Positions 1 through 6,981 of a stretch of DNA of 9,203 bases are shown piece by piece. Origin of the DNA: Bordetella parapertussis (GTDB lineage: Bacteria > Pseudomonadota > Gammaproteobacteria > Burkholderiales > Burkholderiaceae_B); assembly GCA_945869355.1 (NCBI GenBank), contig CAMBPA010000034.1, forward strand, positions 1 to 9,203, written 5' to 3'. The translations under genes and the position numbers were made by a program. How positions within the stretch are numbered: position 1 is the stretch's first letter; each line of letters begins with the position of its first letter. Below the pieces are notes generated by a model, which was not told the origin of the DNA, did no database searches, and worked only from the letters and a program-made list of their open reading frames with translations.

Positions 1-3
1 GAG

Positions 4-864
4 TCAGTCAAAGCCATACATTGCGGCGGGATTACTGACCAGGATTTGCTTCATCACCGCCTCGCTTTCGGTCCAACGCGTGATCAAGTCTAGCAATTTT
101 GCATCATCAGGCTTTTGAGTCTCCGTGGGGTGAGGCCAGTCGCTTCCCCAGACAAGTCGTTCAGGCGCGGTGTTAATCCAGTGTGTGGGCACATCATCGA
201 TGTCGCGAAATTCGCCTTGTTCGCCTGCTTTGCTGTCCAGATACGGCCCCGAAAGCTTGATCCATGTTCGTCCACGATCGAGCAGTGTATGCATGAGGCG
301 AACAGCTGGATGGTTGATGCCTGCTGGTTGTGGGAGTCGTCCCATGTGGTCGATCACTAAGCGCGAGGGCAATCGTTTGAGCATCGCTTCGTGCTCAACA
401 AACTGATCAGCAGTCCAGTGCAGTTGCAGGTGCCAGCCAAAGGACTCAACGCGATGCGATAGTTCTTCGACCATATCGAAACTTGCAGCTGCATGTGTTG
501 GGGTGTAGAGGGAAAAGCGAATGCCTTTAATTCCGGCCTGATCCAATTGCTGTATCTGCGCATCGGTCACGTCTGTACGCAATACAGCTACGCCACGCGC
601 ATGCTTGATGCCAAGCTGATCGATGGCATCCACCGTCACGCGATTGTCTGTGCCATAGCTGCGAGGGGTGACGATGACCGCTCGCGTCGTGCCTAGTCTT
701 TGTTGAAGTTGGCGGTATTCGCTGACAGTGGCCCGATCAAGCGCCTGTGCAGCGTCGACGACGGTCGCAAAGCGCGCGTCGTAGATGTGCAGGTGTGCGT
801 CGCACGCATTGGCGGGGACACGTAAGGCAGGCGGGGCGGTGCCGGCCGTGTTGGGGATGTTCAT
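4..864 (-). CDS. Amidohydrolase family 2 protein, LigI-like lactonase (COG3618 type)
   Basis: Predicted cytosolic TIM-barrel hydrolase of 286 residues, the usual length for the amidohydrolase-2 / 2-pyrone-4,6-dicarboxylate lactonase (LigI) group. Seen in the sequence: the N-terminal strand-1 motif CDAHLHIYD (His24, His26), RFSLY at 116-120, LQLHW with His149, VIDHMGR with His173, and the C-terminal GSDWPHP with Asp242. That His-x-His/His/His/Asp pattern is the family signature. Known members open lactones or pyrones of aromatic or sugar-acid catabolism (2-pyrone-4,6-dicarboxylate, 4-sulfomuconolactone, galactarolactone), and several act without a bound metal. No signal peptide is visible. Its ATG overlaps the stop of the upstream CoA-transferase gene by 4 bases (ATGA), and its own Shine-Dalgarno is weak, so translation is probably coupled. 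As the last visible gene of the left arm it may feed the pathway by hydrolysing a lactone. Family is confident; substrate is unknown. Confidence 0.87.
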   Translation of the reverse strand: MNIPNTAGTAPPALRVPANACDAHLHIYDARFATVVDAAQALDRATVSEYRQLQQRLGTTRAVIVTPRSYGTDNRVTVDAIDQLGIKHARGVAVLRTDVTDAQIQQLDQAGIKGIRFSLYTPTHAAASFDMVEELSHRVESFGWHLQLHWTADQFVEHEAMLKRLPSRLVIDHMGRLPQPAGINHPAVRLMHTLLDRGRTWIKLSGPYLDSKAGEQGEFRDIDDVPTHWINTAPERLVWGSDWPHPTETQKPDDAKLLDLITRWTESEAVMKQILVSNPAAMYGFD

Positions 865-2063
865 TTCTGCTTGTGTTTTAGTCGCAAGCGCGTTACTTCG
901 GCGCGTATCAATTCGGTGTGTTGCCCGAGTGTTGGCGCAGAGAAGGGGTCTGGTCCGGGTGTGCGACTAAAGCGAAGTGAACGTTTGAGTCCACGGTATC
1001 TTCCCACGACAGGATGTTCAAAGGTTGTGATCATGTCCTGACTTTGCACTTGGGGATGATCAAACATATCTTCAACGCTTCGAGCCGCAGAACAAGGGAC
1101 TTCTTCACCAAAAATAGTCTCCCACTCGAGAGCCGATTTACTGCTGAGGGCACGGTGAATAATAGGTACGATCTCCGCTTGCTGGGCAGCACGCTTGCGC
1201 ACTGTGTCGTACCGCTCGTCCAAGCCTAAGTCATCTAGCCCCAGCTTTTTGCATAAAGCTGTCCAAAAGTGTGGGGTGTTGGCTGAAATATATAAGTAAC
1301 CATCTTTCGTGGGATGCAGGCCGGTAATGCCGCCCGATCGCATGTCACGGCCTACGTCACGACCTTCATTGTCGGCCCAAACCAAGCGCGCAGACTGGAG
1401 GGTCATCGCCGCAGACAACAAGGACACGCTGACAAATTGTCCCTCGCCAGAACGCTCTCGTTCAAAGAGTGCAGAGGACACAGCGCCTGCAACTAACGCC
1501 GACGCGTAGTAGTCAACAATGGACCCATACAAAATTTCGGGTGGGCCGTCCTTTTTTCCTTGAAGCGTGCACATACCAGTCATGGTCTGTAACACTTGAT
1601 CAAAGCCGGCTTTGTCTTTTAATGGCCCCGTTTCGCCATATCCACTCACGGCGCAGTAAATAAGCCTAGGGTTGATTGCTTTGAGTTGCTCGTAGCCAAT
1701 GCCAATACGTGGCGCCACCGTTGGTCGAAAGTTATGGACCAGCACATCGGCACTTTCAATTAAGGTCAGCAGTGTTGCGAGGTCATCGGCTTGCTTTACA
1801 TCAAGCACGGCGGAGAGTTTACTGCGATTGACGCCTAAGAATGCTCGACTTTCCGATTCCAGTGTTGAAGGGTATTTCCGTAGGTTGTCGCCAATAGGCG
1901 GCTCGATCTTGATGATCTCCGCACCCTGATCGGCGAGAAGTGAGCAGGCGTAGGGGCCCGCGATATACGCCGACATATCTACGACGCGTACGCCAGTGAG
2001 GGGGCCGAGAGCGCCAGTGCGGGCTGGCAGCTCGGAAAATGCGTGGGAGGATTGCTTGTTCAT
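861..2063 (-). CDS. Family III CoA-transferase (CaiB/BaiF)
   Basis: Cytosolic enzyme of 400 residues, normal for family III CoA-transferases, which move CoA between carboxylates through a mixed-anhydride/thioester on an aspartate. Visible family blocks in order: LTGVRVVDMS (22-31), AGPYACSLLADQGAEIIKIE (35-54), NRSK (79-82), ADVLVHNFRP (105-114), PRLIYCAVSGYGETGP (132-147), and SIVDYYAS (181-188). Asp184 in that last block aligns by eye with the catalytic Asp169 of formyl-CoA transferase. It starts 9 bases after the binding-protein stop with only a poor Shine-Dalgarno, and overlaps the next gene by 4 bases, so it sits inside one transcript. The CitE-like lyase encoded by the first gene of the arm needs a CoA thioester, so this enzyme is the obvious source of activated substrate, as in itaconate or citramalate catabolism. 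The acid activated and the CoA donor (often succinyl-CoA) are inferred, not seen. Confidence 0.92.
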   Translation of the reverse strand: MNKQSSHAFSELPARTGALGPLTGVRVVDMSAYIAGPYACSLLADQGAEIIKIEPPIGDNLRKYPSTLESESRAFLGVNRSKLSAVLDVKQADDLATLLTLIESADVLVHNFRPTVAPRIGIGYEQLKAINPRLIYCAVSGYGETGPLKDKAGFDQVLQTMTGMCTLQGKKDGPPEILYGSIVDYYASALVAGAVSSALFERERSGEGQFVSVSLLSAAMTLQSARLVWADNEGRDVGRDMRSGGITGLHPTKDGYLYISANTPHFWTALCKKLGLDDLGLDERYDTVRKRAAQQAEIVPIIHRALSSKSALEWETIFGEEVPCSAARSVEDMFDHPQVQSQDMITTFEHPVVGRYRGLKRSLRFSRTPGPDPFSAPTLGQHTELIRAEVTRLRLKHKQK

Positions 2064-2072
2064 GTGCCGTGT

Positions 2073-3050
2073 TTACTCTGCTTGAATGTTGGCATTCTGA
2101 GCAATGACCTTCCAACGTTCGAGCTCAGTCGCCAAGTGACTCGCAAACGCATCTGGACTCATCGCGAATGGGGAGGCCCCTTCTTTGATAAAAAATGATT
2201 TCATTGCGTCGGAAGTGATGATCTGGTTGATCGACTTGTTGAGCTTATCGACGACCGGCTTAGCTGTCCCGGCGGGAGCGAGAATTCCCCACCAGACGTC
2301 AACAGCGGCTTTCGGTAAGCCTGCTTCCTTTAGTCCGCGGATGTCCGGCGCAATCTCAGAGCGTTCAACGGTTGTGACGGCCAGCGCGCGAATCTTTTCT
2401 GCTTTTACTTGGGATAACAATGAGGGTGGGCTGCCGATGATCATGTCAATGTGTCCACTCAGCAAGTCTGTGACGGCAGGACCCATGCCTTTATATGGCA
2501 CGTGGGTCATTTTGATACCGGCAGCCTCTGAGAGCAGTTCGGAGGCAAATTGGTTGATGCTACCGACACCCGATGTACCGTAGTTGAGTTTGCCTGGATT
2601 TGCCTTGGCGAACTTGAGGAGGTCCTCGAGGGTTTTGTATGGCGTGTTATTGCCCACAGTAATGAGCATGGGGCCTTTAGCCAGCATTGCAATCGGTGTA
2701 AAGCTTTTGATTGCGTCATACTGAAGGTTCTTGCGCACAGCCGCGCCAGTCGTAAACGTTGAGGACAGCACCACTAAGGTGTATCCGTCAGCGGGCGCTT
2801 TGGCCAACAGGACGTTGGCCAATATACCGCCGGCCGCAGGCTTATTCTCTACCACTACTGATACGCCAAGTATGTCTTGTAGCTGTTTGCCGATGACGCG
2901 CGCAAATACATCGTTCGATCCGCCGGGAGCGCTACCAACCAGCAGAGTGATGGGCTTGTTTGGAAACTCGGTCTGCGCTGTGGCTTGTGCCATGGCTGTC
3001 GTAAACAAGAGGGCGATCATGATGCGCACAAACTTGGGCAAGGCGGACAT
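2073..3050 (-). CDS. Bug/TctC-family periplasmic solute-binding protein (left arm)
   Basis: Secreted binding protein of 325 residues, typical for the Bug (Bordetella uptake gene) family that serves tripartite tricarboxylate transporters. Residues 1-25 form a signal peptide: a basic start, a hydrophobic stretch around 10-20, and an AxA-type cleavage site near residues 23-25. The mature part shows the ligand loop GSAPGGSNDVFAR (39-51), VENKPAAGG (67-75), a YGTSGVGS segment, and HVPYKGMGPAVTDLLSGHID, all family landmarks. Bug proteins typically hold carboxylates or amides through main-chain contacts to the carboxylate, so they fit an acid-catabolism operon. A Shine-Dalgarno (AAGGA) lies about 9 bases before the ATG. 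It sits between the lyase and CoA-transferase genes. Membrane partners TctA/TctB are not in the window. Ligand unknown. Confidence 0.93.
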   Translation of the reverse strand: MSALPKFVRIMIALLFTTAMAQATAQTEFPNKPITLLVGSAPGGSNDVFARVIGKQLQDILGVSVVVENKPAAGGILANVLLAKAPADGYTLVVLSSTFTTGAAVRKNLQYDAIKSFTPIAMLAKGPMLITVGNNTPYKTLEDLLKFAKANPGKLNYGTSGVGSINQFASELLSEAAGIKMTHVPYKGMGPAVTDLLSGHIDMIIGSPPSLLSQVKAEKIRALAVTTVERSEIAPDIRGLKEAGLPKAAVDVWWGILAPAGTAKPVVDKLNKSINQIITSDAMKSFFIKEGASPFAMSPDAFASHLATELERWKVIAQNANIQAE

Positions 3051-3080
3051 AGTTGATTTCCTTAAAAGTTATCGGATGGT

Positions 3081-3986
3081 TTAGGAGATTAAGCCCATGC
3101 TTTTCGCATTGGCCAGCAGCGCTTGTGCACTCTTTAAAAAGGGTGGGTCGATCATTTTTCCGTCGACGACATAGGCCCCAACGCCATCTGCTTGCGCTTG
3201 CGCGGCAGCTTTCACGACACGCAAGGCATGTGCGATCGCTTCATCGCTTGGTCGGAAGGCGTCGTTGGCCATGACGACTTGGCTGGGGTGGATGCATGTC
3301 TTGCCTGTGTAGCCGAGACTAGCCGCAAAAGCCGCCTCGTGTTTAAAACCATCGACATTTTTAATGTCGGCGTAGGCCGCATCAAACGCAGCAACGCCCG
3401 CTTCGGCCGCGGCCATTTTCATTTCCATCATGGCGTACTGCACCGCAAAAAGTTCTTTGCGCGATACGGCAATGGGTTCGAAGAGATCTGCGAGACCTAG
3501 CTGTAGTCCGGCGACACGCGGATGAGCGCCTGCAAGCTCGAAGGCGATGCGCAGAGCTTTGGGTGTCTCCACATTGAGTAATACTTTGATGGCAGATTTT
3601 CCATCGGTGTTCACGCCATTCGCGCGTTCTGCCTGTTCGATCAGGCTGACCGCTTGCCGCACTGCCTCGGCGTTCTCTGGCTTGGGGATGTTGATCATGT
3701 CGAGCCCGGCTCGCACCACTTGGGCAATATCTTGCTCAAAAAAGCGGGTGTCCATCGCATTGACGCGAACGATCACGCATTTTTTTGTTTCTGCCGCTGC
3801 AGGTGATGCCATCCATGTTGCGAGCGTTGCGCGAGCGCTTTCCTTCTTCGGTTCGGCCACCGCATCTTCGAGGTCGAATGAAAGGGCGTCTGCGGCGCTG
3901 GCCAATGCTTTGTCAAAAAGCTCTGGTCGCGAACCCGGTACAAAAAGTTTACTTCGCATAGGGGCACTCGTTGTTTGCTTCGCCAC
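3081..3986 (-). CDS. HpcH/HpaI aldolase/citrate lyase family protein, CitE-like CoA-ester lyase
   Basis: Cytosolic TIM-barrel lyase of about 301 residues, a normal length for CitE-like malyl-CoA/citramalyl-CoA lyases. Landmarks: RSKLFVPGSRPELF (11-24), SFDLEDAV (36-43), VRVNAMDT (73-80), NIPKPE (99-104), NVETPKAL with Glu140 as probable Mg ligand (138-145), QLGLADLFE with Asp167 as second ligand, GKTCIHPSQV (228-237), and the C-terminal lid VVDGKMIDPP in which Asp280 matches the catalytic lid aspartate of this family. The C-terminal lid argues for a CoA-thioester substrate over a free 2-keto-diol acid. Start is uncertain: the full frame needs a GTG at 3986, with a stop codon four codons upstream. 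An ATG at 3959 (residue 10) begins exactly where homology begins and leaves a sensible leader after the proposed -10 box. It is the first gene of the left arm. Probable products are acetyl-CoA or a homologue plus a 2-keto acid; exact substrate is inferred. Confidence 0.9.
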   Translation of the reverse strand: MAKQTTSAPMRSKLFVPGSRPELFDKALASAADALSFDLEDAVAEPKKESARATLATWMASPAAAETKKCVIVRVNAMDTRFFEQDIAQVVRAGLDMINIPKPENAEAVRQAVSLIEQAERANGVNTDGKSAIKVLLNVETPKALRIAFELAGAHPRVAGLQLGLADLFEPIAVSRKELFAVQYAMMEMKMAAAEAGVAAFDAAYADIKNVDGFKHEAAFAASLGYTGKTCIHPSQVVMANDAFRPSDEAIAHALRVVKAAAQAQADGVGAYVVDGKMIDPPFLKSAQALLANAKSMGLIS

Positions 3987-4001
3987 ATCGGCGGTTGTCT
4001 A

Positions 4002-4031
4002 ACTATAGTGGATCAGAGAAACCGATATTAA
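4002..4031 (-). promoter_or_regulatory. Candidate sigma70 promoter of the left arm
   Basis: On the minus strand a TATAGT -10 box (4002-4007, five of six consensus bases) lies 18 bases from a weak TTAATA -35 box (4026-4031, four of six). Transcription would begin near 3996, leaving about ten bases before the GTG at 3986 or about 37 before the ATG at 3959. Read by eye, so tentative. Confidence 0.35.
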
Positions 4032-4036
4032 TTGTG

Positions 4037-4050
4037 TTGCGGCGCAGCAA
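4037..4050. promoter_or_regulatory. Near-perfect 14-bp palindrome, candidate operator of the divergent locus
   Basis: The sequence TTGCgGCGCaGCAA has matching TTGC/GCAA arms and a GCGC centre, with a single mismatched pair (4041/4046). It lies in the non-coding gap between the two arms, centred roughly 48 bases upstream of the proposed left-arm transcription start and about 100 bases before the right-arm start codon. Position and symmetry fit a dimeric regulator site; the regulator is not encoded in the window. Confidence 0.35.
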
Positions 4051-4146
4051 GCCTGATGCGTATCCGGGAAATCGCATTTTTAGGTCCGCCACGCTGTAGT
4101 ATTCCACTATCAAATTGAACCTGTGAAATAACGCCTCGGAGATCTG

Positions 4147-5133
4147 ATGAACGTGACTAAACTTTTCCAAGTAAGCTTGCTCGCGCTGTGCCTGAGTGCG
4201 TCGGCCTCGAGCTATGCACAGGGGGCTACTGCGGCAGCCTATCCAGCCAAATCCGTTCGCTTACTGGTCGGTTTTGCCCCAGGTGGTGGCACCGATTCGG
4301 CTGCGCGCACCGTCGCGGTGAAGTTATCGGAATTACTCGGCCAGACGGTCGTTGTTGATAATCGTCCTGGCGCGGGTGGAAATATCGCAGCTGATGCGGT
4401 CGCCAATGCGGCACCAGATGGTTATACGATCGGCTTGTCAAACATTGGATCGTTAGCGGTGAATCCACACATGCCTGACGGCACGCCGTACAAAACACTG
4501 AAAGACTTCGCCATGATTTCCAATGGGGTGACGTTCGGAAATATTTTGGTGGTCCGAATAGACTCGAATATTAAAACATTGGCTGACTATATCGCGGCAG
4601 CTAAGAACAAAGAGAAACCACTGTTTTATGGATCGCCCGGGTTAGGTAGTGCGGGACATTTGGCCGGTGAGTTACTGCAAGCGCGTACCGGTACGTCTGC
4701 AGAACACATCAACTACAAAGGTGGTGGCCCTGCGATGACGGCCTTGCTAGCGGGTGATATTCAAGCGATTTTCGCAAGCGCGCCGACGGCTATCCCGCAG
4801 GTCAAGGGAGGGAAGTTGCGCGCAATCGCCGTCACCGGCGCGCAGCGGTCAAAGGCCTTGCCTGATGTGCCTACCGTGGCCGAACTCGGTTTTCCAGGAT
4901 ACCAGGCAACCAACTGGTATAGCTTCGTCGCACCAGCGCGCACGCCAGACGCGATTGTCAAAAAACTCAACGAGGCAATCGTAGCCGCGTTGCGCGACCC
5001 CAAGACGATTGAGCGCTTAGAGACTCAGGCGATGGAGCCTGATCCCTCGACGTCTGAGCAGATGCGCGCTTTCGTGGAAAAGGAATACGAGACTTGGGGT
5101 GACGTCGTACGTAAGCTGCAGCTTAAGCGGTAA
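4147..5133 (+). CDS. Bug/TctC-family periplasmic solute-binding protein (right arm)
   Basis: Second secreted Bug-family binding protein, 328 residues. Residues 1-24 form a signal peptide (Lys5, hydrophobic 8-18, cleavage after SYA at 22-24). Family features in the mature protein: YPAKSVRLLVGFAPGGGTDS (32-51) with the glycine-rich ligand loop, VVVDNRPGAGGNIAADAVA, NYKGGGPAMTALLAGDIQAI, and the late NWYSFVAPARTP segment. A GGAG Shine-Dalgarno (4138-4141) stands 5 bases before the ATG. It is the first gene of the right arm, 49 bases ahead of the hydratase large-subunit gene. It and the left-arm Bug protein are clearly homologous but differ in the ligand loop (APGGGTDSAAR versus APGGSNDVFAR), so they may bind different acids. 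No TctA/TctB genes are present here. Ligand is unknown, probably a di- or tricarboxylate given the downstream enzymes. Confidence 0.93.
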   Translation: MNVTKLFQVSLLALCLSASASSYAQGATAAAYPAKSVRLLVGFAPGGGTDSAARTVAVKLSELLGQTVVVDNRPGAGGNIAADAVANAAPDGYTIGLSNIGSLAVNPHMPDGTPYKTLKDFAMISNGVTFGNILVVRIDSNIKTLADYIAAAKNKEKPLFYGSPGLGSAGHLAGELLQARTGTSAEHINYKGGGPAMTALLAGDIQAIFASAPTAIPQVKGGKLRAIAVTGAQRSKALPDVPTVAELGFPGYQATNWYSFVAPARTPDAIVKKLNEAIVAALRDPKTIERLETQAMEPDPSTSEQMRAFVEKEYETWGDVVRKLQLKR

Positions 5134-5140
5134 CTTTTTT
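5112..5140 (+). terminator. Weak hairpin plus T-tract after the right-arm binding-protein gene (possible attenuator)
   Basis: A perfect 14-bp palindrome TAAGCTGCAGCTTA (5112-5125) covers the last codons of the binding-protein gene and can fold as a 5-bp stem with a 4-base loop. A run of six T (5135-5140) follows nine bases later. Stem and T-tract are too far apart for a standard intrinsic terminator, so at most it is a leaky terminator or an mRNA-end stabiliser between the binding-protein gene and the enzymes. Confidence 0.25.
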
Positions 5141-5182
5141 CCCCTGCGTATTGTTCTTTAATTTTTTATGTTGAGATGACGA

Positions 5183-6466
5183 ATGGGTCGTACGATTGTT
5201 GAAAAAATTCTCGCCAAACATGCGGGATACGACTCGGTCAGTGCGGGAGAGGTTGTCGTCGCACATATCGATTTTGCGATGGTGACGGATACGCGTGCAG
5301 TCAACACGATCAAAATGATTGGTAAGTTTGGCGAACAGCCCTTGCAGTTTGCAAAAAATACCGCATTGGTGCTTGATCACTATTCGCCGCCCCCAAGCAT
5401 AGAGGCTGCTCAAATCCATAGCGAGATGCGCAGTTTTGCCGCGCAGCGTGGCACGAAGCTTTATGACATTGGCGATGGAATCTGCCATCAAGTTCTGCCT
5501 GAAGGTGGGCACTTAACTTGCGGAGATCTCGTGGTGGGGACCGATACGCACTCTGTCACATATGGAGCGTTTAATGCGCTTGGCACCGGCATTGAAGGAA
5601 CCGATGTGTCGGCGGTGATGATGAGCAGCAAACTTTGGTTTCGCGTTCCCCAGAGCGTTCGTATCAATCTGCGTGGCCGTCTTGCACCTGGAGTGTGGGC
5701 CAAAGACATTACGCTCGCGATGTTAGGTCGTTTCGGTGCTGAAGGCTTAAATGACATCGCGATTGAGTATGTCGGTGAGGCTGTCGCTGCGATGGATATT
5801 GATGACCGTATGACGCTTTGTAATCATGCCGCGGAGTTGGGTGCCATGGCGGCCATTCTGGAGGCAGACGAAAAGACGTTTGCTTGGTTACAGGCGCATG
5901 GTGCAAAAGCACCCGCGCCAGTGTTCGCGGATCCAGATGCGCGGTATGTAGAGCAGATCGACTTTGACGTATCGAGCCTGACCCCGCAACTAGCGCGTAA
6001 GCATGAGGTGGACGACATCGTTTCCGTCTCTGAGGTCGTAGACCAAAAGATTCAATTTGCGTTGATTGGAACCTGCACAAACGGTCGCTTGGACGATATC
6101 CGTCAAGCTGCATCGATTCTTAAAGGACAGAAATTAGCACCAGGCGTACGCATGATTGTCACGCCAGCCTCGCGTCAAATTTATTTGGCTGCGTTACGAG
6201 AGGGGTTGATTGAGGTGCTAACTACGGCGGGAGCTTCTTTTGAATCGGCAGGGTGTGGCACCTGCGTGGGCATCACGAATCGTTTGGTGCCGGGCGACGG
6301 CGACACGGTTATCTCAACGGCCAATCGAAATTTTAAGGGTCGCCTAAGTAATAAAAATGCGGATATTTGGTTAGGATCTGCGGCAACAGTAGCGGCTTCA
6401 GCCTTGACCGGCCGCATTACGGATCCGCGTGATGTGGTGGGTGGAACCTGGAGGTCTGCAGCATGA
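5183..6466 (+). CDS. Aconitase-superfamily hydratase large subunit (LeuC/homoaconitase/DmdA-like)
   Basis: Catalytic [4Fe-4S] large subunit, 427 residues, the size of the short archaeal-type LeuC/HACN branch. Seen: DHYSPPPSIEAA (65-76), CHQVLPEGG (101-109), GTDTHSVTYGAF (119-130) with Asp121 and His123, MTLCNHAAELGA (210-221), the first cluster ligand in GTCTNGR (Cys298), the second and third in GCGTC (Cys358, Cys361), and NRNFKGR (381-387). All three iron-sulphur cysteines are present, so it should be active. The family adds or removes water across 2-hydroxyacids or their unsaturated forms (isopropylmalate, homoaconitate, citraconate, dimethylmaleate). Its stop overlaps the small-subunit start by 4 bases. 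The downstream ICL-type lyase and lack of other leucine genes argue against a housekeeping LeuC role; dimethylmaleate or citraconate-like substrates are plausible. The Shine-Dalgarno is weak (GAGATGA, 5173-5179). Confidence 0.9.
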   Translation: MGRTIVEKILAKHAGYDSVSAGEVVVAHIDFAMVTDTRAVNTIKMIGKFGEQPLQFAKNTALVLDHYSPPPSIEAAQIHSEMRSFAAQRGTKLYDIGDGICHQVLPEGGHLTCGDLVVGTDTHSVTYGAFNALGTGIEGTDVSAVMMSSKLWFRVPQSVRINLRGRLAPGVWAKDITLAMLGRFGAEGLNDIAIEYVGEAVAAMDIDDRMTLCNHAAELGAMAAILEADEKTFAWLQAHGAKAPAPVFADPDARYVEQIDFDVSSLTPQLARKHEVDDIVSVSEVVDQKIQFALIGTCTNGRLDDIRQAASILKGQKLAPGVRMIVTPASRQIYLAALREGLIEVLTTAGASFESAGCGTCVGITNRLVPGDGDTVISTANRNFKGRLSNKNADIWLGSAATVAASALTGRITDPRDVVGGTWRSAA

Positions 6467-6981
6467 CCACCGCGCAGACTTTACAAATTACTGGGCTTAG
6501 CTTTGTGCTCGGTGATGATGTCAACACAGACATACACTGTTCGAACAAGTACTTGCCAGGTAAGGATGTCGCGTATGTCGCACAACACGCCTTTGAACAA
6601 CTCTCGCCAAATCTGGCGACTCAAGTCAATGCGAGTGCGGGTGGTATTTTGATAGCAGGACATCACTTTGGAATCAACTCGTCGCGCGAACAGGCCACGC
6701 ATGTGCTGCATGCGATGAACATCCGCGCGATTGTTGCAAAATCTTTCGGAAGACAGTTTTTCCGCAATGCAATTAATAATGGATTGCCTGTCTTTGAGTG
6801 CGATACAGATCAGATTGGTGCCGGACAGACTATCAACATCGATTTTGGAAACGGCGAGCTGTTTGTGGCGGGTCGGACCTTACGGCAAACCCATCCGTTA
6901 CCAAAAGAGATCCTTGCAATTTTGTCGCTGGGCGGTTTGATCCCTTTTCTTAAAAAATATCCTGACTGGAAGTTTGCATGA
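6463..6981 (+). CDS. Aconitase-superfamily hydratase small subunit (LeuD/DmdB-like)
   Basis: Swivel-domain partner of the preceding large subunit, 172 residues, a normal length for LeuD-type proteins. Seen: LGDDVNTDIHCSNKYLPGKD (16-35) covering the substrate-specificity loop, HAFEQL (42-47), GHHFGINSSREQA (66-78) with the substrate-binding SSRE at 73-76, IRAIVAKSFGRQFFRNAINN (87-106), and GLPVFEC. Two departures from LeuD stand out: the usual GCGSSRE is GINSSRE, and the loop reads YLPG where characterised IPMI/homoaconitase proteins carry other tetrads. The SSRE core is intact, so the protein looks functional but with shifted specificity. A strong GGAGGT (6450-6455) stands 7 bases before the ATG, and both ends overlap the neighbouring genes by 4 bases, which favours equal production of subunits. 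No signal peptide. Confidence 0.9.
   Translation: MTTAQTLQITGLSFVLGDDVNTDIHCSNKYLPGKDVAYVAQHAFEQLSPNLATQVNASAGGILIAGHHFGINSSREQATHVLHAMNIRAIVAKSFGRQFFRNAINNGLPVFECDTDQIGAGQTINIDFGNGELFVAGRTLRQTHPLPKEILAILSLGGLIPFLKKYPDWKFA

Noticed and set aside
2185..2583. 132-residue plus-strand frame antisense to the left-arm binding protein
   Set aside because: The minus strand carries a full Bug protein with signal peptide; the antisense frame has no family features or ribosome site.
3547..4002. 151-residue open frame on the plus strand, antisense to the CitE-like gene
   Set aside because: It is a shadow of the well-supported minus-strand lyase, with low-complexity Ala/Ser-rich sequence and no recognisable domain.
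4147..4215. Lipoprotein lipobox around Cys15 of the right-arm binding protein
   Set aside because: The residue before Cys15 is Leu, not Gly/Ala/Ser, and a better type I cleavage site follows at residues 22-24.
5709..6113. 134-residue minus-strand frame inside the hydratase large-subunit gene
   Set aside because: The opposite strand encodes conserved aconitase-family sequence. The frame is rich in Arg, His, Pro and Ser, as expected of a shadow.
5183..6981. Leucine-biosynthesis leuCD
   Set aside because: There is no leuA or leuB nearby, an ICL-family lyase overlaps downstream, and the small-subunit signatures are altered. A catabolic hydratase fits better, though this is inference.
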